Of a stretch of DNA of 64,000 nucleotides, positions 12,180 to 23,575 are shown piece by piece. Numbering within the stretch: position 1 is the first letter of the stretch; each line of letters begins with the position of its first letter. The stretch is taken from the NCBI GenBank assembly GCA_002007465.1, contig LNAC01000769.1:390271-454270 (forward strand), in the 5' to 3' direction. Both the position numbers and the translations under genes were made by a program. Below the pieces are notes generated by a model. That model did not search any database. It saw only the letters and a program-made list of their open reading frames with translations, and was not told where the DNA came from. The stretch is from Ailurus styani. Lineage: Eukaryota > Chordata > Mammalia > Carnivora > Ailuridae.

Positions 12180-12345
12180 GCAAGAAAACCAGAAGGAAGG
12201 GGGCCCTGCCATCACCTTGATTTTAGCCCAGTGTGGCTTGGACAGAACTACAAGAAAAAGAACTTGTGTTGTCTCGAGCCGCCATGTGTGTGGCAATTTG
12301 TGACGGCAGCCATAGGAATAAGAATAGACACCAAATGGAAGAATT
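12180..12345 (+). mobile_element. MaLR-type LTR 3' part
   Basis: CACCTTGATTTTAGCCCAGT, later GAACTTGTGTTGTCTCGAGCCGCC and GGCAATTTGTGACGGCAGCCATAGGAATAAGA follow the 3' half of a MaLR LTR. The usual AATAAA signal region is mutated. Confidence 0.5.
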
Positions 12346-12599
12346 GAAGACACACGCAGAGGACTAGTGATATACCCGTCTCAGGGAGGAACAGAGCCTG
12401 CTCTGTGGGTGCTGCTGAGGGCCAGGGAGCCTGCACCTGCCTGGAGGCAGTGGGGAGGGGTGCAGGGTGGGGTCTGGGCAGTTGGGACCCCAGGCTACCC
12501 AGGCTCACAAGTCAGAGACCTGAGACCACAAGGGTGTCTCAGCCACGCCTTGTACTTGAAAAGTCCTGCGCTAGACCCAGGGCCGTCTTCTCCAACCTC

Positions 12600-13030
12600 A
12601 GTTGGTGGTATCTCCTCCATCTCGTGGCCCAAACCAGAAATCTAGACACCATTCTCACTGCAGCCCCCTCCCCATGTCCCCATGCCTAATCCATCCAGAT
12701 ATATTAATCCCGTCTGACTCTGACCTTCTCTTCGAGTCCATCTGTTGTCCTTGCAGCCACTTCCGTTTAGAGCAAATGGCTGTTCACGTTCTGGCTTCTA
12801 TTTTCCTTATTCTGGGTGCTTCTTCCCCTTGGCTTGTTCTGGCTTGTTTCTTGTGTTTAAGCTCAATTGTCACTCTGCAGGGGGAGCTTCTCTGACCCCA
12901 GGACCCTTGCAAACCATTGTTCTCTACTGCATCTCCTGCTTTTCATCTAAGTCATCGTTTGTTCACCTTGGTCTGAAATCGTCTTGTTTGTTGAGTTTTG
13001 TGCTTATTGTCATTCTTTCTTGAGAATGGG
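12600..13030 (+). mobile_element. L2 fragment
   Basis: TCACTCTGCAGGGGGAGCTTCTCTGACCCCAGGACC and the following TCTACTGCATCTCC and TGTTTGTTGAGTTTTGTGCTTATTGTC blocks track the L2 3' region in sense. The upstream AATCCATCCAGATATATTAATCCCGTCTGACTCTGACC piece fits the preceding part. Confidence 0.55.
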
Positions 13031-13680
13031 CAAGCCCATGACTGTCCTGTTCGCTTCTGAGTCCTCCGTGACCAGAGGGGCCTCTGGCATGTGCTTGACA
13101 TCCTAAGCATCTCCAGAATCTTTGTCATACTCCTATCTGCTGCCCCGTCACCCTCCCTCTCACATGGATTGGCAGTGGGAGACCTTCATAAAGTAACAAA
13201 CTTTGAATTGGGTTTGGTCTTGAATCTGCCAGAGTCCTTCTTTTTCAAGATGGACTGTAAGGAGAAAGGGAAGTCCCAGAGAGTCTGGGGATTTCCAAAT
13301 ACTAGAAGAAGCCACGTGACTTACACAGCGTGGGACAATCAATACAAGGCTGAGGAATTAATTTGTAAATTCAGTAAACAAATCCCATATCCTAGAATAA
13401 ACTTATTCTATAGATTTAATGACCAGTGTAGTATGTCACATGCTTTGAGTCCTTCACATGCTTTCAAATCGCGGATTGCCTTCCTGGGAAGTTGAGTAAG
13501 AAATATGTAGTTTGGGATTGAATTCCGTAGGGAAGCTTCTTACTTCCTCTTAGTGAATATCACAAGAGACAGATCCAACATAGGTTTAGATTTAAATGAA
13601 ATAACTCCCTGCCACCTTAACATGGTTCCTTCTTCACTGTGCCCCAATGATGTGGAACGTAAATATTTTCTCTCAGCTGC
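13031..13680. other. Unique noncoding stretch
   Basis: A 134-codon plus-strand ORF (13091-13495) is open but shows no domain, signal peptide or homology that I recognise. No repeat is recognised. Confidence 0.4.
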
Positions 13681-13682
13681 TT

Positions 13683-14140
13683 ATACTGCCTACTATTACT
13701 ACTGCTTACTATTACTACCACTTCTGCCCACTAGTATTACTACTTCTGCCCACTATTACAATTACTGTCTACTATTACTACTACTACTGCCTATTATTAC
13801 TACTACTATTGCCTACTACAGCTACTACTACTGCAATGACTACTACTACGATGACTACTACTGCTACAACTACAATTACCACTACAACTACTTCTATAAT
13901 TAATACTACTGCCACAATTGCTACTATTACTGTTGCTACTATTACTATGATGATGATGGCTACAACTACTATTACCACTAAAATTACTGCTACTACTATT
14001 ACTACTACCTCTGCTACAATTATTACTACTACTATACCAATTACTATCACTACTATACTTGCTACTCAATTACAATTACTACAATGATGATGACAACAGT
14101 ATTGCTACTAATAAAATTACTATTATTACTAGTAATTATA
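13683..14140. repeat. Large imperfect (TAC)n trinucleotide array
   Basis: About 450 bp of TAC/ACT/TTA trinucleotides with scattered G and C substitutions (CTACTATTACTACTGCC pattern). It produces spurious ORFs of poly-Tyr, poly-Thr and poly-Val/Ile on both strands. The repeat resumes weakly after the SINE (14387-14440), so the SINE landed in the array. Confidence 0.9.
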
Positions 14141-14185
14141 CTGATAGTATAATATACTGATATAATATACTGATTAGTCTCAGTG

Positions 14186-14385
14186 GGGCGCCTGGGTGGC
14201 TCAGTGGGTTAAGCCTCTGCCTTCGGCTCAGGTCATGATCTCAGGGTCCTGGGATCGAGTCCTGCATCGGGCTCTCTGCTGAGCAGAGAGCCTGCTTCCC
14301 CCTCTCCCTCTGCCTGCCTCTCTGCCTACTTGTGATCTCTCTCTCTCTCTCTGTCAAATAAATAAATAAAAATCTTTAAAAAAAC
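14186..14385 (+). mobile_element. CAN SINE, young subtype
   Basis: Complete copy from GCGCCTGGGTGGCTCAGTGGG to a (AAATA)n tail. It has the CTGCCTACTTGTGATCTC tail found in five other intact copies here. It sits inside the trinucleotide array, where target-site copies are hard to define. Confidence 0.95.
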
Positions 14386-14538
14386 CCAGTTACTATCACT
14401 AGTATGACTGGTACACTGATAACACTACTACTGTTAATAATTAATCCCCCTCCTCCTCTCTCTTGTTTGTGATGATCCATATAGTTCTTCCATAGTTCAT
14501 ACGCTTCTTTCCTTCCACAGTCCCACTTCATTTCTTTT

Positions 14539-14757
14539 TTTTTTTTTAAGATTTTATTTATTTATTTGAGAGAAAGAGAGTGAGCAAGCAGGGGATGGGA
14601 CAGAGTGAGAGGAAGAGAGAGAGAATCCCAAGCCGACTCTGTGCTGAGCATGGAGCCTTACACGGGGCTTGATCTCACGACCCTGAGATCATGACCTGAG
14701 CTGAAATTGAGTCCAACACTTAACCGATTAAGCCACCCAGGTGCCTGGCCCTCCACC
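14539..14757 (-). mobile_element. CAN SINE, minus strand
   Basis: Starts with a T run and AAGATTTTATTTATTTATTTGAGAG, and ends CCACCCAGGTGCCTGG. The flanking direct repeat CCCACTTCATTTCTTTT is exact at 14522-14538 and 14758-14774, so both insertion edges are defined. Confidence 0.95.
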
Positions 14758-14799
14758 CCCACTTCATTTCTTTTGTGGGAAGACTATCTTTCCTTTTTG

Positions 14800-14960
14800 A
14801 CATCTGTCTTAAACTTTTAGTTTTAGAATAGTTATGGGTTCACAGAAAATTGGTAAAAAAGGTACAGTGAGGTCCCATGTACCCTTCACCCAGTTTCCCC
14901 TAATGGTAACATCCCACATTACTCTAGTATAGTATCAAAACCAGGAAATCAATGTTGGGG
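14800..14960 (-). mobile_element. Old L1 3' UTR fragment
   Basis: The block GGGTTCACAGAAAATTGGTA, then CCCATGTACCCTTCACCCAGTTTCCCCTAATGGTAACATC, is typical of the antisense L1M 3' UTR. The same family occurs at 19985 onward. Confidence 0.7.
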
Positions 14961-15014
14961 TTTCTTTTAATTTTAATAAACCCCAAATCAGTCTTTCTCC
15001 CTGCCCCCCTGCCC

Positions 15015-15016
<2 letters not shown>

Positions 15017-15047
<31 letters not shown>
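15017..15047. repeat. (GT)n microsatellite
   Basis: Perfect TG run of about 15 units after a C-rich tract. Confidence 0.95.
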
Positions 15048-15049
<2 letters not shown>

Positions 15050-15904
15050 CTAATGGAAACTAAAAGAACAATATGTTTGAAGTCTGGAATCTTCGGGTTG
15101 GACTATCTTTTCTTTGTTCTTTGTTTTTTGTTTGTTTCTTAGGTGTTATTCATAATATCAGATGTTGTATTAGCTCCTCCCATTTTCTAACATAAAGCCT
15201 TGAAATGGTGTGTTGTAGTGGAACAGACTTTTTAATATGGCAATATCTTATGACTATGAAGAAACAGAAGTAAAATGCAGTTTTGTCTACCTGGAGGTGT
15301 ACTGCTGTTTGCTGTGAAGTGATTGGCTTTAGGGGTCCTCTCTTTCTCTCTCAGCAGGAAACAGCACCACAGCCCGTGCAGTCTCAAGTGGAGGAATTTC
15401 TAGGGAGTAGCAATGCTATAATCTGGAGCCACTTAGATGGAATTTCTTGTGGGGTCTTCCTCTGAAAGTCAGCAAAGTTAGGTTTATCTTCATCTTTGCA
15501 GAATGGCCATGGACAAAAGAGCCTCATAAGACCCCTTTCCAAGCTTCAAGAATTTCTCTCTGCCGTTTTCCTGGCAGAAGGCTAGACCTAAAACATTGGT
15601 TTGGTCATTCTGATTGTTCTAGTGATCTGGTCAGTTATTTCAATCCTTCCTTTGTTCTTCATATTTTGTCTCCCCCACAATTGTGTTGCTTCACTTTGGG
15701 AAGCAGGTAGGGGGAACAGGAGGGATGCACCCTTAACATATAAGTTTATCATTTAGGAGCAAGAGATCTAGTGAACACAAACCAGAGGGATCCTGGAAAG
15801 GGCCCGTCTAACACAGGGCTCATGCAGTGACCACAGGATTAGAAAGAGCTGAACTAGTTAATTCACTACTCACTTGTTTCTTACCCACGGCTGCACTTCA
15901 TAGC
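15048..15904. other. Unique noncoding stretch
   Basis: No gene or repeat family recognised. T-rich tracts occur at 15108-15140. Short ORFs at 15283 and 15447 have no domains. Confidence 0.4.
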
Positions 15905-16072
15905 AATAATGTCAATGCTCTGGCCCCACCAAGACCAATTACATCATAATCTCCAGGAGGTGGGGCATAGGCATCAACATTAAAAATATTTTAGGTACAG
16001 GGCCCCTGGGTGGCTCAGTGGGTTAAAGCCTCTGCTTTCAGCTCAGGTCATGATCTCAGGGTCCTGGGATCN

Positions 16073-16165
16073 TAATCTTATCATTCGTCTCTTCTGTCTT
16101 CTTTCTAATGAAGTTTCATGCTATCATGGCTAAAAAAGAAAAAAAAATTAAAGTCTGTAAAACCC
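16073..16165. other. Misplaced 93-bp segment (copy of 17307-17399)
   Basis: These 93 bases are identical to 17307-17399, including the run of nine A. They are bounded by a single N at 16072 and 36 N at 16166-16201, and replace the centre of a SINE. The most economical reading is a gap-filling or scaffolding error. Confidence 0.85.
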
Positions 16166-16201
16166 NNNNNNNNNNNNNNNNNNNNNNNNNNNNNNNNNNN
16201 N
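16166..16201. other. Assembly gap (36 N)
   Basis: Run of 36 unknown bases inside a SINE. A further single N is at 16072. Confidence 1.
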
Positions 16202-16334
16202 AAATAAATAAATAAAATCTTTAAAAAAATTATAAAAAAATATTTTAGGTACATAATCAGGGTTGACAACCCCTGACCACGGTGCTGAAAACATCATATC
16301 CCAAATGAAAGAAACTGTTTGCTTGGATTCTTTT

Positions 16335-16542
16335 TTTTTTTTTTTTAAGATTTTTATTTATTTGACAGAGAGAGACATAGCGAGAGAGGAAACACAAGCG
16401 GGGGACTGGAAGTGGGAGAGGGAGAGGGAGAAGCAGGCTTCCTGCTGAGCAGGGAGCCCAATGTGGGGCTTGATCCCAGGATCTCGGGATCATGACCTGA
16501 GCTGAAGGCAGATGCTTAACGACTGAGCCACCCAGGTGCCTC
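16335..16542 (-). mobile_element. CAN SINE, minus strand
   Basis: Begins with a T run and AAGATTTTTATTTATTTGACAGAG, and ends GCCACCCAGGTGCC. The exact direct repeat TGCTTGGATTCTTTT at 16320-16334 and 16543-16557 is the target-site duplication. Confidence 0.95.
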
Positions 16543-16557
16543 TGCTTGGATTCTTTT

Positions 16558-18657
16558 ATTAAAGGACTGGACTTTGTAAATTGTATGATGTTCAGTGTGA
16601 AGGAGAGACCAGGAATGGGGAAGACGCATCTTTTCCCTGGGATGTGGGGTTCATTCCGACAGGTAGCACAGGAGAGGTAGCAAAGTCAATGTGGTGGACA
16701 ATGCTCACAGGCCAAGTTGCAGGGGTACCTGGCTCACAGGCCAGGAAGACTGTGCTTTTCACAGTAGGCCTGTGTCAGTGGATGGAGGTTTAGGAATAGG
16801 ACTCCTTTTGTCAGGAGGCTTGGCATCATCTCCAGGTGACCTGGATTTGGAAAGTGGAGTGTCATGGTAGGGACGGAAGACATGCAATATGGATGACCTC
16901 CCACTTCCCATGCAGCATGGCACTGTCCCCTTTAAGCTTGGATGAAATTGCAGATCTCTTTAGTCTCTTGGAAGCCACTCTCAAGTGATCCAGAAGGATG
17001 AAGAAAGAGGACTGGGAGTCAGCAGCTCCCAGATCTTGGGCTTCATCTGATAAGAGGCAAGGCTGGAATCTGGATGCCCAGGAAGGCTAAGACTTCTTCT
17101 TGGAATTTTCCACTGTGGCTGCCCCACTGGGGTGGACTTGGTTTGTCGGAAGAGACAACGGGGGGATCTTGCTCTGAGGAGTCAGAGGAGGGCATGGGGA
17201 TGATGCTGACAACCCCCTACCCACAATACTTCCTTGGAAACCCCACACTTCTGTGAGTGGTAAGGTAGCATTCGTGCTCTGTAATTGGCTTTAATAATTT
17301 AAACCTTAATCTTATCATTCGTCTCTTCTGTCTTCTTTCTAATGAAGTTTCATGCTATCATGGCTAAAAAAGAAAAAAAAATTAAAGTCTGTAAAACCCC
17401 ATAATATAAAAGTGAGAATGCTGACACCCAGGCTGGTTTAAAGTGACCTCTAGGAGACTTGACACTGCTCAAGTGAGCAGGTCTCCTGTAATCACAATTC
17501 TCTCTTCTCCCCAACCCTGCTGGAAGCCACTCATTAATTATAGATAGAAAATATAAAGGTTGGTTTTCCTGCCTTGCATTCATCACAGAGATATATAGTA
17601 AATGCAGTGAGATTGCATTGCTAAACTTGAATTCATCTTAAATCAAAGTGACCTTTAAATTATCCTTCGAACTTTTCCCCCTAATCTTCATCCCCAAATA
17701 ACTATTGGTAGATAGACCAACTTTTATTAATGACATATTAAATTAGATTAACTTTACTTGAGCTCAGGCTGAAAGGTTGGAAAATAGCTTTTATTGCATG
17801 CTCTAGGTGAAATCTTGTGTAATGCATTATATTAATATGCTATTTGATTCTCCAACTGAGATAAGGAAACAGAATTATGTTGGAGATGGAAATCACAGTG
17901 CAATCTCAGACTGGACCAAGTCATCAAAACTAAAGGAGAACTTTCTAATATACAAAACCAAAGAAGAAGTGTCATGGACAGAAGCCACGATCCTCACCTT
18001 TCCTGGAAATGTCTCATGTGGTTTGGTCTTCAGAGACAGTGATCTTCCCCAATGTTGCTCTTCCTCAGTGGGCTTCTTTCAGTCCTTCTCACATTCTCTG
18101 GGCCCCTATATTTTGGCCATTCACCTTTGCTATGTTTCTGGTCTTTGAGCTGGAAGAGCAGGTACAGAATCGTGGGAAGGTCCTGATCCAGCTCCTGAAC
18201 TCAAACCCAAATCTGAGCCACTTTAGGACCATGGGACCACTACATAAGAGACTACTGCAGTTCCTTGTTATAGGGAGACTGTGGAAGCTCTTTTTCCCCC
18301 TTGTCCTTCCAGCCAGTTTCCCCAGATCTCCTCCTCTGGGGCTCAGTAGCTTGGAAGTATAATGTCTGATAGAATACATCCACCTGTGTGCAACTACAAG
18401 AATCCTAAGAAATGCTGTCAGAGATGCTAGAGTTCACTGTTGATCCTCTGAAAAAGTGACCAGGTAAAGGGTACTCCAGAAGGTCATATATACACAAAAC
18501 AAGCCTCAGAAAATGTTAGCCAATAGTTGCTGTCATCCCTGAGAAGTTCTTACAGAGCTGTGTATTTAAACCTTAGAAGATAAATAAGACCCTCATATTT
18601 GCAAATTGAGTAGATGAGTTAGGAAAATGAGCCACATATCTATATGTTTTATATATT
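16558..18657. other. Unique noncoding stretch
   Basis: No repeat family is recognised over 2 kb. It contains the unique-looking source (17307-17399) of the segment misplaced at 16073. The 113- and 117-codon ORFs near 17807-18362 overlap a minus-strand ORF and have no domain. Confidence 0.45.
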
Positions 18658-19092
18658 TATTATGGGTTGAATTGTGTCATAATTGTCAGTGAATTGAAAA
18701 AAATGCATATGCTGAAATTCTAATGTCCAGTACCTTAGAATATGAGGCCATTTAGAAGCAAGGTCATTGCAGATACAATTGATTATATTAACAAGAGGTC
18801 AACAACATGACTGATGTTCTTATAAAAAGGGAAATTTGAACATAGAGACACATTCAGGGAGAATGCCATGTGAACATGAAGACAGCCATCCGAGTGACCA
18901 TATGAACTTGAAGATGAGCCAAGGAGAGAGACCTGGAGCAGATTTTCCTTCACAGCTCTCAGAAGGAAGCAACTCCACCAACACCTTGATCTTGGACTTT
19001 CCAGCTTCCATATTTGCAAAACAATGCATTTCTGTTAAGCCACCAAGACAGTGGCACTTTGTTATAGCAGCCCTGGAAAATGAATATAATAT
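18658..19092 (+). mobile_element. MaLR (MLT1/MST-type) solitary LTR
   Basis: Clear MaLR landmarks in order: TATGGGTTGAATTGTGTC, ATATGCTGAAATTCTAATG, CTTATAAAAAGGGAAATTTGAACA, AGCCAAGGAGAGAGACCTGGAGCAGA, CACCTTGATCTTGGACTTTCCAGC, TAAGCCACCAAGACAGTGG and TTGTTATAGCAGCCC. No internal region is attached. Confidence 0.78.
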
Positions 19093-19103
19093 TAAATAGA
19101 GAG

Positions 19104-19150
19104 GAAGAAAGAAAGGAAGAAAATAAGAAAAAAAAGGAATAAAAGTGGAA
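19104..19150. repeat. Purine-rich (GGAA/AAAG) tract
   Basis: GGAAGAAAGAAAGGAAGAAAATAAGAAAAAAAAGG directly after the LTR. Confidence 0.8.
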
Positions 19151-19439
19151 TTAAATAAAGAAGTAAACATTTATAGCACATACCAGTTCTCATGTCATTT
19201 GAAAAAGTGTCTACAGCAAGGAAAACATCTAATTCTAATTTTACAGGGAAAAAAAACCCCTAAGGCTTAGACAGTCCACAAAGTGCTCAAGTTTGCATCA
19301 GCTGGAATTTGTAGAGCCAAGAGCAAAACTATTTGCCATATGATACAACCTATATGAGGAATAAATACTTTCTAGTTAACTTCAAAAAAGACCAGGAAAG
19401 GTGTCTCATAACAGGAAGGTTTCACTCAGTTTCAGTTAA

Positions 19440-19850
19440 GGCTTTTTGGGTTCTAAGAAACAGAATCCCACCATGGCTCATCAGAAAGAATGGTGTCGGG
19501 CTTTTCTTTGCCTTATTGAAAGTCTCAGGGAAAATCTTGTGAAACCCAAGGAAGGAAATACCCTGGGGTCAGCTGTGCCTCGGGGGAGAACTAGAGGCTC
19601 AGAAAGAAGGTCCAATCACCCCCTCCCCACCCCATCTCTTAGGGCTGCATGTTTTCTCTCTTCTCAGATCCTGTCCATCATGGCTTCCCTGGTGGCTAGA
19701 GTCCAGTGTGGCCCCTATGATCCCTGCCTCTTCATGTTCATGTACTTGTGTAATCCCCTCCCCTTATGTGAGATAATAAATGTGGACTCTTTTAAGCCAC
19801 TGAATTTATGGTGGTTTGTTATGCTGAGATCTCTGTTTTCAGGATATTCT
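19440..19850 (+). mobile_element. Probable old LTR-type repeat
   Basis: The 3' end GAGATAATAAATGTGGACTCTTTTAAGCCACTGAATTTATGGTGGTTTGTTATGC resembles the R/U5 end of a MaLR-like LTR. The 5' part (TTCTAAGAAACAGAATCC onward) also looks repeat-derived. The 147-codon ORF crossing it is therefore unlikely to be a gene. Confidence 0.4.
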
Positions 19851-20398
19851 TCTTCTTCTTTTTTTTTTTTGGCCTTGAACTTGGTTTGATATAGCCGCTT
19901 AATACTAATAGCCCAGCTATTAGCTCAAGCTCCTATTGAAGGTTCTAACTTCACTCTGTCACAGTTCATTTCTTCAAACAGACTTAAAATTTTTAGACAA
20001 GTAGACTAATTCTTAGAGAAATTTTAGGTTTGCTGCAAAATTGAGCAGAATGGAATGAGTTCCCACATACCCCTTGCCCCTACATCAACAGCCTCCCCTA
20101 CCATCAACATCCCACACCAGCGTGATACATTTGTTAGATCTGATGAACATACGGGCCACATCACTGTCACTCAAAGTTCAGAGTTTGCATTAGGGTTAAC
20201 TCTTGGAAATGTACATTTTATGGTTTTGACAAATGTATAATGAACGACCTATATTTACCATTATAGTATCATCTGGAGTATTACTGCTGCTTTAAATCTT
20301 CTGTGCTTCTCTTTTGCATCTTTACCTCCCTCCCTAACCCCTAGAAAACACTGATCTTTTTACTGTCTCTATAGCTTCGCCTTTTTCAGAATGTCATA

Positions 20399-23300
20399 GG
20401 GTTAGAATCATACAGTATGTAGCTTTCTCACATTGACTTCTTTCACTTAGTAATATGCATTTAAGTCTCCTCCATGTCTTTTCATGGCTTGACAGCTCAT
20501 TTCTTTTCAGTGTTGAATAATATTCTGTTGTCTGGATGGACCCTAGTTTATTTATCAGTTCACTTACCGAAGGCATCTTGATTGCTGTTTGCTTCCAAGT
20601 TTTGGCAGTTATAAGTAAAGATGCTATAAATATCCATGTGCACGTAAGTGTGGATGTAAGTTTTCAGCTCATTTGGGTAAATACCAAGGAGTGTGGTTGC
20701 TAGAGTATATGATAAAAGTATATTTAATTTTGTAAGAAACTGTCAAATGTCTTCCAAAGTGGCTGTACCATTTTGCATTTCCACCAGCAGTAAATGAGAG
20801 TTCCTCTTGCTCCACATCCTCACTGCATTTGGTGGTGTCAGTATTCTGGATTCTGACCATTCTAATAGGTGTGTGGTCATATCTCATTTTAATTTTCAAT
20901 TCCTTAAAGATGTATGATGTGGAGCATCTTTTCATATGCTTGTTTGCAATCTGTGTATCTTTGGTGAAGTGCCCAGAATTTTTGCCCATTTATAAATCTG
21001 GTTGTCCATTTTCTTACTGTTGAGTTTTAAGAGTTCTTTGTATATTTTGAGAAACTGTTCTTCATCAGATTGTCTTTCTTTTGCAAATATTTTCTCAGTC
21101 TATGACTTTTTCTTCTCGTTCTCTTGGCTGTGGCTTTCACAATGAAGAAGTTTTTTTTTTAATTTTTAAAAAAGATTTATATATTTATTTGAGAGAGCAC
21201 AAGCATGGAGGGGAGGGGCAGGCGGAGAGGGAGACTCTCAAGTAGACTCCCAGCTGACAGTGGAGCCAGATGCAGGATTCAATCCTATGACCCTGAGATC
21301 ACGACCTGAGTCGAAACCAAGAGTCAGTTGCTCACCTGAGCCACCCAAGTGCCCTGAAGTTTTTTAAAATTTAATTTTAATGAAATACAGCTTATTAATT
21401 CATTATTTCATGGATTGTGCCTTTGGTGTTGTATCTAAAAAGTCATCACTATGCCCAAGGTCATCTAGATTTTTACTTGTTATCTCTTAGGAGCCTTATA
21501 GTTTTGCATTTTATATTTAGACTTATGATTAATTCTGAGTTGATTTTTGTGAAGGGTGTAAGGTCTGTGTCTAGTTTCTTTTTTTTTCTTTTGCATGTGG
21601 TTTTCCAGTTGTTCCAGCACCATTTGTTGAAAAGACCATCTGTTCTCCATTATATTGCCTGTGCTTTTTGTCAAAGATTAATTGACTATATTTATATGTG
21701 TCTATTTTTGATCTCTCTATTCTGTTCTATTGATCTGCCTATTTTGCCAATGCAACACTGCCTTGATTACTGTAGCTTTATAGAGATTCTTAAAGTTGGA
21801 TATTGTCACTCCTCTGACCTTGCTCTCTGTCAATATGGTGTTGACTATTCTGAGTCTTTCTACTCTTCATAGAAACTTTAGAATAAGTTTGTCAATACCT
21901 ACAGAACAAATTGCTGGGATTTTGGGGGGATCACGTTGAATCTGTAGATCAAGTTGGGAAAAACTTGCATCTTTATAATATTGAGTTTTCCTATTTATAA
22001 ATATGGAAAATTTCCCCATTTGTTTAGTTCTTCTATTTGTCAGAGTTTTATGACTTTCTTCCTGTAGATCTGGTACACTCATGACTTGTCATCTACAAAC
22101 AAAGACAGTTTTATTTCTTCCTTCCCCATTTATTACTTTTTAATTCCTTTTTGTCTGAATGCATTAGCTAGAACTTTTCAGTATCATAAAGTGGTGGTGT
22201 GAGAGGATACCCTTCCCTGTGCATGATCTTATGGGAAAGCTAGTTTCTCACTGTTAAGTATCATGTTAGCTGTAGGTTTTTTTAGAGATATAATTTATTC
22301 AGTTGAGGAATTTGCCCTCTAGTCCCAGTATTTTGAAGTTCTTATTATGAGTGGGTGTTTGATTTTGTCAAATCCTTTTTCTGCATGTATTGATACAATT
22401 ATGTGATTGTTTTTCTTTAGCCTATTGATATGATGGCTTATATTAATTGATTTTCAAAAGTTAAGCCAGGCTTGTATGCTTGGGATAAATCCCACTTTGT
22501 CATGGTATATAATTCTTTTTATAAATTGTTGAATTTGATTTGCTCATATTTTGTTGAGGGCTTTTGCATCTATGTACATGAAAGATGTAGTCTTTGGTTT
22601 TTTTTTTTTAATTACATCTTTTTCGGGTTGTGGTATAAGGTAATGCTGTCTTCATAGAATGAGTTAAGAGGCTTCTATCTTTTTCTATGTTCTGAAAGAG
22701 ATTGGCAGAATGAACACAATTTCTCTCCCAAATGGGTAGAACTCACCAGCGAACCTATCTGAGCCTTGTGCTTTCTGTTTGGAAGATTGTTTAATTATTG
22801 ATTCAATTTCTTTAATAGATACAAGCCTTCTCAGATTGTCAGTTTTTCCTTGTGTCAGTTTTGACAGATTGTGTCTTTCAAGAAATTGGCCCTTTCATGT
22901 AGGTTATCAAATTTGTGGGCACAGTTGTTCATAGTATCCTTTTGTTATCATTTAATGTCCATGTGATCTGTAGTAATATTCTCTTTCATTTCTGATATTA
23001 GTAATTTGTATCTTCTTTATTTTTTTCTTAGTTAGCCTGGCTAAAGAATTATTGATTTTTTTGGATCTTTTCAAAAAACTAGCTTTTAGTTTCATCACCT
23101 TTCTTTATTGATTTGCTATTTTCAATTTTATTAATTTCTGCTCTGCTTTTATTATTTCTCTTCTTTTGCTTACTTGGATTTATTTTGCTTTTCTTTTTTT
23201 TGCTTTCTTAAGGTGAATGCTTAGATGATTGATTTTATGTCTCTCTTTTTCGAATATATACTTTCATTGCTACAAATTTCCTTCTAGGTACTGCTTTCAC

Positions 23301-23575
23301 TAAATCCCACTGATTTTGATAAGTTGTATTTTAATTTTCAATATATTTTAAAATTTCTCTTGTCATGCCTTCTTTAACCCATGTGCTTTTAGAGGTGCGC
23401 TGTTTCATCTCCAGGTGTTTGAATATTTCCCAGCTATTTATTAGTGACTTCTAGTTTAATTCTCTTGTGGTTTGAGAGAAGGCACTCTGTAATTTCCACT
23501 CTTTTAAAGTTGTTAAGGTGTGTCTAATGGCCCTGAATGTGGCTGATTATTTTGTTCAGCTTTTTACTTGTTGGA
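20399..23575 (-). pseudogene. L1 ORF2 remnant (reverse transcriptase / C-terminal domain), broken
   Basis: This is the coding part of the truncated L1. Fragments on the minus strand match the ORF2 C-terminal region. The longest open piece, about 106 codons (20669-20989), includes the MKRCSTSYI stretch typical of the domain near the end of ORF2, whose exact function is not settled. Many frameshifts separate the pieces and no endonuclease domain remains. It cannot encode an active protein. Confidence 0.75.
21150..21354 (-). mobile_element. CAN SINE, older, inside the L1
   Basis: Starts after a T run with AAAGATTTATATATTTATTTGAG and ends GCCACCCAAGTGCCC. It lacks the young CTACTTGTGATC tail. 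It postdates the surrounding L1. Confidence 0.9.

Larger units (their letters stand above)
16000..16235 (+). mobile_element. CAN SINE corrupted by an assembly gap
   Basis: The head (GGCCCCTGGGTGGCTCAGTGGGTTAAAGCC to GGTCCTGGGAT) and the tail (AAATAAATAAATAAAATC) are both present and flanked by an 18-bp exact target-site duplication. The middle of the element is replaced by N, a 93-bp foreign segment and 36 N. The biological element is probably intact in the animal. Confidence 0.85.
15905..16285 (+). mobile_element. hAT-type (MER5/MER20-like) element split by a SINE
   Basis: Left part: CTCTGGCCCCACCAAGACCAATTACATCATAATCTCCAGGAGGTGGGGC. Right part: ATAATCAGGGTTGACAACCCCTGACC. Together these look like one small non-autonomous hAT element. 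The SINE at 16000-16235 interrupts it and duplicates AAAAATATTTTAGGTACA (15982-15999 and 16236-16253). Confidence 0.55.
19985..23575 (-). mobile_element. Old 5'-truncated L1 (L1MA-like)
   Basis: The left end is an L1M 3' UTR (GCAAAATTGAGCAGAATGGA, ACCCCTTGCCCC). The minus strand then reads ORF2 from the C-terminus backward. The translation at 20399-20576 resembles the last residues (TTEYYSTLKRNELSSHEKTW). The one at 20669-20989 carries the TKDTQIANKHMKRCSTS block. Stop codons and frameshifts are abundant and a SINE interrupts it at about 21150. Homology fades near 23575 within ORF2, so the 5' end is missing. Confidence 0.85.

Noticed and set aside
13553..14087. ORFs of 116 and 146 codons, and antisense Val/Ile- or Ser-rich ORFs
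   Set aside because: Products of the TAC trinucleotide array, read in different frames.
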